From the NCBI RefSeq assembly GCF_005768555.2, contig NZ_VCHX02000095.1, positions 1-64,000 on the forward strand: DNA of 64,000 nucleotides, read 5' to 3'. Position numbers and translations under genes: made by a program. Under the pieces are notes generated by a model. It was not told where the DNA came from and made no database searches. It saw only the letters and a list, made by a program, of their open reading frames with translations. Of this stretch, positions 63,519 to 64,000 are shown in pieces (position 1 is the stretch's first letter; each line of letters begins with the position of its first letter). The stretch is from Streptomyces sporangiiformans (GTDB lineage: Bacteria > Actinomycetota > Actinomycetes > Streptomycetales > Streptomycetaceae).

Positions 63519-64000
63519 TCACGTCTCCTCTGTCGGCTGCGGGGCCGGGTCGCCGGGGCCGTCATCGTCGTCGGCGATGACGAAGAGATTGCGGCCACGG
63601 CGGCTCGATCCCAGCGGGGCAGGCGCCGACGGTTGCCGCGAGGACGTGGCTGCCTCCCGCCGCCGACGCCGGTGAGCATCCAGGCTCTCGGTGGCCTCCC
63701 GGGCCCGCTCCCGCCAGGGCGGCTCCGCATCCGGTGCGCCGACGGCGGCCAGGCGCGGTGGCTCGTCCGGCTTGGCCAGCTGTTTCGGCCGGTCCGCGGC
63801 GGCTGCCTTGGCCTGGGTGATCTCGCGTGCGTGCTGCACCCGCTGGGACTTGGTCAGCTGGGACGGCCAGTTCTCGACCGGGTCGACGGCCCCCAGCATC
63901 TCCAGGAGGATGGGGACGAGGTCGGCGTCGGAGCGCGGCTTGAGACCTGCTTCCCGTACCCGGGTGAGGAGTTCCTCGACCCGGGCGTCCCCGAACGCCG
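63519..64000 (-). CDS. tniA: TniA-type transposase, C-terminus only
   Basis: About 160 codons continue past the window's right edge. The visible part is hydrophilic (GLKPRSDADLVPILLEMLGA, RERAREATESLDAHRRRRRE) and ends GPGDPAPQPTEET. The DDE catalytic domain lies outside, so the call rests on operon order (directly upstream of tniB) rather than on catalytic residues. Confidence 0.65.
   Translation of the reverse strand, partial: AFGDARVEELLTRVREAGLKPRSDADLVPILLEMLGAVDPVENWPSQLTKSQRVQHAREITQAKAAAADRPKQLAKPDEPPRLAAVGAPDAEPPWRERAREATESLDAHRRRRREAATSSRQPSAPAPLGSSRRGRNLFVIADDDDGPGDPAPQPTEET

Larger units (their letters stand above)
60870..64000 (-). mobile_element. TniA/TniB/TniQ transposon (right end beyond window)
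   Basis: tniA-tniB-tniQ on the minus strand with tight overlaps (TniA stop to TniB start 1 bp; TniB/TniQ ATGA). The left end should lie near 60860-60890, because a thioesterase gene is interrupted there. Only a few bases separate the tniQ stop from that junction, much shorter than typical ends with multiple transposase sites. No resolvase or cargo gene is visible. The left terminus may be partly lost. Confidence 0.75.

Overview
This is about 64 kb of Streptomyces-type chromosome. The supporting signs are very high G+C with G/C-rich third codon positions, GTG starts, SARP and AfsR-like regulators, a PhoU/PhoR/PhoP locus, a MsiK-type sugar ATPase, mycothiol synthesis (mshA), a CarD-family regulator, a spore-associated secreted protein and typical Streptomyces extragenic repeats. 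Gene order from about 20.5 to 55.5 kb looks like conserved actinomycete core. The two flanks look accessory.

Left flank (1-20.25 kb): a specialised-metabolite locus that runs off the left edge. A minus-strand operon reads type II thioesterase, then an acyl-ligase/ketoreductase/carrier-protein starter module, then an NRPS condensation-adenylation module cut by the window. Around it lie a small SARP activator, a flavin-dependent (tryptophan-type) halogenase, a DPP-IV-like S9 peptidase, an AfsR-type STAND regulator, a small secreted-looking protein with six DPGGWG repeats, an Sfp-type phosphopantetheinyl transferase, and a 2Fe-2S ferredoxin with its reductase. The inferred product is a halogenated, hydroxyacyl-capped peptide. 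Two near-identical perfect palindromes, one before the SARP gene and one between halogenase and peptidase, suggest one regulator controls both promoters. The locus abuts the 3' end of a tRNA-Thr gene, a common island boundary.

Core (20.5-55.5 kb): msiK, a sugar-phosphate nucleotidyltransferase, a DoxX-family membrane protein, rlmB-cysS, ispDF, a carD-family gene, a lipoprotein gene, phoRP divergent from phoU and a metallothionein-like gene (with PHO boxes between), a split sugar ABC transporter, gpmA, an MFS transporter, a SapA-like protein, a Vgb-type lyase, an AraC/DUF2000 pair, a Tat-exported beta-helix protein, YbjN, mshA, a methyltransferase, an NlpC/P60 hydrolase, a response-regulator/PP2C phosphatase, and a DUF2516 - HbhA-like - XRE regulator trio. 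Small scars occur here too: a secreted-protein gene with an amber codon in its signal peptide, and the last ~45 codons of a tyrosine integrase.

Right flank (55.7-64 kb): a decayed accessory zone. A Nudix gene is frameshifted by one extra C. A methyltransferase gene is broken by a 10-bp duplication. There is a C-terminal nadC scrap, and an intact nadC-phzF operon preceded by another frameshifted remnant. An HxlR regulator faces nadC, with repeated palindromic sites that recur before a thioesterase gene. That thioesterase gene is cut off by a TniA/TniB/TniQ transposon which runs off the right edge. Its tniQ looks like a fusion of two paralogues.
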